From NCBI RefSeq assembly GCF_009910675.1, contig NZ_RSEJ01000039.1, positions 1-47,058 of the forward strand: DNA of 47,058 nucleotides. Direction: 5' to 3'. A model generated the notes under the pieces. It did not search any database and was not told the origin of the DNA. It saw nothing but the letters and a program-made list of their open reading frames with translations. Numbering within the stretch: the first letter of the stretch is position 1; each line of letters begins with the position of its first letter. This DNA is from Photobacterium alginatilyticum (GTDB lineage: Bacteria > Pseudomonadota > Gammaproteobacteria > Enterobacterales > Vibrionaceae). The position numbers and the translations under genes are program-made. Shown here in pieces: positions 45,179-47,058 of the stretch.

Positions 45179-46198
45179 TTAAATAATCGGTCTAAAGTTC
45201 AGGTCCAAATAATGCTGCAAGCGCGCATGAAGTGCTTCCTTCTCATCAGATGTAAGAAAGCTCGCCTCAATAGCATTGGAACTAAACCTGGCCATATCCT
45301 TTTTAGATAACTTAAACGCGTTAGCAACCGCCATAAAATTATCAACCATATAGCCACCGAAGAAAGCCGGATCATCGGAATTGATCGTGACACATACGCC
45401 CCTTTCAAGTAAGTCGGCAATATTGTGTTCATCCATCGCCGCAAACACGCCCAGCCTGACATTCGACAGAGGACAGACAGTCAATGGGATTTGCGCAGCG
45501 ACCAAGTGCTCGACCAGCTTTTCATCATCAGTACAACGGACACCGTGGTCAATTCTGGCAACTTGTAATTTCCCCAAAACATGCCAGATATTATCAACAG
45601 GGCCATCTTCCCCAGCATGTGCAACGGTTAGAAAGCCAGCCTGTCTGGCCTTTTCAAACACCTGAGCAAACTTCTCGGGCGGGTTTCCCACCTCTGATGA
45701 ATCTAAGCCAACAGCAATGATGGAGTCTTTATACGGCATCGTTTGCTGCAATGTCTCCAATGCCTCTTCTTGCGATAAATCCCGTTGAAAACACATAATC
45801 AAACGGCTAGTGATCTCCAGTGTTGAACATCCTTCCTGCAGGGCGCGACAAATGCCATTCACAACCGCACCAAATTCAACGCCCCTTCGGGTATGGAGCT
45901 GTGGATCAAAGGAAATCTCGGTATGCAGTACATGCTCTTCTTTGCACCGCTTTAAATACGCCCATGTCAGATCATAAAAGTCTTGCTCGGTTTTCAGTAC
46001 TGAAACACCCAGGCCATACAGTGCGTAAAATGCTGACAAATCGCTAAAAGCATAAGCCGCATGCACATCAGTAATGGTCTGATATGGGATAGAAACCTGA
46101 TTCCGCTTTGCCAATTCCAGCATCATTTCAGGCTCTAATGTGCCTTCAATATGGAGGTGTAACTCAATTTTAGGCAGCGCTCGAATAAACCCTTCCAT
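45179..46198 (-). CDS. Adenine deaminase (Add-family, adenosine deaminase-like)
   Basis: The 339-residue metal-dependent deaminase has the zinc pair LHLHIEG (H14, H16), HAGEDGP with the catalytic Glu preceded by a zinc His, IDHGVRC, and NSDDPAFFGG. The opening LPKIELHLHIEGTLEPEMML and VGLDSSEVGNPPEKF match the adenine-deaminase subgroup, as in Pseudomonas PA0148, more than true adenosine deaminase, so adenine to hypoxanthine is likely. The ATG at 46198 follows AGAGGTGTGT; a GTG is two codons earlier. Automatic annotation may call it adenosine deaminase. Confidence 0.87.
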   Translation of the reverse strand: MEGFIRALPKIELHLHIEGTLEPEMMLELAKRNQVSIPYQTITDVHAAYAFSDLSAFYALYGLGVSVLKTEQDFYDLTWAYLKRCKEEHVLHTEISFDPQLHTRRGVEFGAVVNGICRALQEGCSTLEITSRLIMCFQRDLSQEEALETLQQTMPYKDSIIAVGLDSSEVGNPPEKFAQVFEKARQAGFLTVAHAGEDGPVDNIWHVLGKLQVARIDHGVRCTDDEKLVEHLVAAQIPLTVCPLSNVRLGVFAAMDEHNIADLLERGVCVTINSDDPAFFGGYMVDNFMAVANAFKLSKKDMARFSSNAIEASFLTSDEKEALHARLQHYLDLNFRPII

Positions 46199-46274
46199 AC
46201 ACACCTCTCTCGATAATCGCTCGCTGTAAGATCATCTGAGTAATAGTGTAGTTGCTGAACGGCATTAGCTGAGC

Positions 46275-46565
46275 TTAAAACTTGTCGAGCCGACCTCGCA
46301 TCATGAGCATGCCAAACAGAGACAGCACAATTCCAGTAGAGATAATGACCACGTTTTTATTCTTGGCTTCGGCAATAGCGTGCTCTGCGCTGAATGAGGA
46401 AAGCAAATCACTACCGCCTGCGGCCAAAAACTGATTCATGTCCGAGAACACCTGCTCCTGGCCGAGCATACCGCCCAGTGACACGCCTCCCCACAATAAT
46501 GAAAGCACACCAAGAAGAATTGATATCAGCCCCCAGCTTCTTTTAACATCCATATTATTACCCAT
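46275..46565 (-). CDS. Small two-helix membrane protein
   Basis: The 96-residue protein has two hydrophobic helices (WGLISILLGVLSLLWGGVSL and VVIISTGIVLSLFGMLMM) around an acidic loop, with a basic tail RGRLDKF. A DUF3185-like family is possible but unproven. It could start at the ATG at 46565 or 46553; neither has a strong ribosome site. It lies 76 bases upstream of the deaminase start on the same strand. Confidence 0.7.
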   Translation of the reverse strand: MGNNMDVKRSWGLISILLGVLSLLWGGVSLGGMLGQEQVFSDMNQFLAAGGSDLLSSFSAEHAIAEAKNKNVVIISTGIVLSLFGMLMMRGRLDKF

Positions 46566-46910
46566 GTGAATAAAAGAGACAGTAAAGAGATAGCGATACC
46601 ATACTGAAACCTTAAGCAGTCAGAATAAATATCAGATTGATATACGCTATGAATTATATAAAAAGAAACTGATGACTAAATCAAAAGCAATTCATCAAGC
46701 TACGAGCCACCGCACTTAATGATAAAACTATTCTTTGTGGGGATGAGAATTTGCACTATTTTGTTGAGGTAGATGCTAATTTGTTAAGGCAGGTAGTAAT
46801 TATTAATCAGAACCGAAAACGCACTGAATTAATGTTCTCGCTCTTTGATTAATAAGCAAGCAAGCCCTCTTAGATATAACCAATTAAAGAGTATTGATTA
46901 TAAAGCATTC
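46566..46910. other. Intergenic region without a recognised gene
   Basis: This 345-base AT-rich stretch between the small membrane protein and the repeat element shows no credible ORF or terminator. The one structure seen is a weak 2 x 20-bp direct repeat at 46760-46799 (16 of 20 positions match; units begin TTTGTTGAGG and TTTGTTAAGG). Confidence 0.5.
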
Positions 46911-47058
46911 TATACCCAAGCTACCTCAAGATGCAGGATTCAGAGTGAGACCAGCGAGCTCAGTTCAAGGAAAATGACGGTAGGAATGGCTTTTCCCTTT
47001 CAACGTTATTTGACACAGAAATGGGTTTGCTGGCTCACTCCCAAAGGGCGAGTTTACT
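46911..47058 (-). repeat. Inverted-repeat element copy 3 (right end outside window)
   Basis: The sequence starts with TATACCCAAGCTACCTCAAG and matches the reverse complement of the right part of copies 1 and 2, including the CAGCG, CAACGTTATTTGACACAG and CCCAAAGGGCGAGTTTACT segments. It is cut off by the window edge after 148 bases. It is inverted relative to copies 1 and 2. Confidence 0.85.

Overview
The window looks like chromosomal DNA of a marine gammaproteobacterium of the Vibrionaceae, most like Photobacterium. This rests on gene content and recognised protein families (a VC1345-like short homogentisate dioxygenase operon, chemotaxis and c-di-GMP genes, many regulators, moderate GC), not on a database search. 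There are about 39 credible protein genes. I saw no rRNA, tRNA, CRISPR array, transposase or phage gene.

Layout. (1) 1-7218 holds aromatic amino acid catabolism: phhA-phhB on the minus strand, divergent from hmgA, a fumarylacetoacetase, maiA and an acetoacetyl-CoA synthetase. A TyrR-type box and a 265-bp inverted-repeat element lie in the shared upstream region. The missing pathway step, hpd, is 24 kb away at 31360-32436. Together they take phenylalanine to fumarate and acetoacetyl-CoA, except for the transaminase, which is not in the window. (2) 7296-11140 encodes a YeiR-type COG0523 GTPase and a TldD/TldE-like protease pair. (3) 11235-16356 is a minus-strand, partly very AT-rich signalling block: HD-GYP phosphodiesterase, soluble CZB chemoreceptor, AraC-like regulator and PAS-GGDEF cyclase. 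(4) 16906-20749 is a pirin, secreted beta-propeller and secreted Ig-like operon with a divergent LysR regulator. (5) 20744-27323 is a tightly packed seven-gene operon: periplasmic protein, ABC ATPase, FtsX-like permease, LolA-like carrier, outer-membrane barrel, LytS-like kinase and LytTR regulator. It looks like an inner-to-outer-membrane export system with its own regulator. (6) 27587-36154 is a mixed region: thioesterase, membrane coiled-coil protein, YdhR, LysR, hpd, CHAD protein, hybrid kinase and glutathione peroxidase. (7) 36351-42710 is a rearranged yhf operon (yhfZ-yhfY-php-yhfU-yhfT-yhfX-yhfW). It is followed by two heptanucleotide repeat arrays and an orphan PTS EIIC gene of the cellobiose type (43066-44391). 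(8) 44538-46565 holds an orphan protein, an adenine deaminase-type enzyme and a small membrane protein.

Repeats. Three copies of a roughly 265-bp element with 24-bp terminal inverted repeats occur: cut off at the left edge, complete at 1798-2062, and inverted and cut off at the right edge.

The best candidates for undescribed biology are the yhf/EIIC locus with its two heptamer arrays, the seven-gene envelope transport operon, and the pirin/propeller/Ig operon. All functions are inferred from sequence recognition alone.
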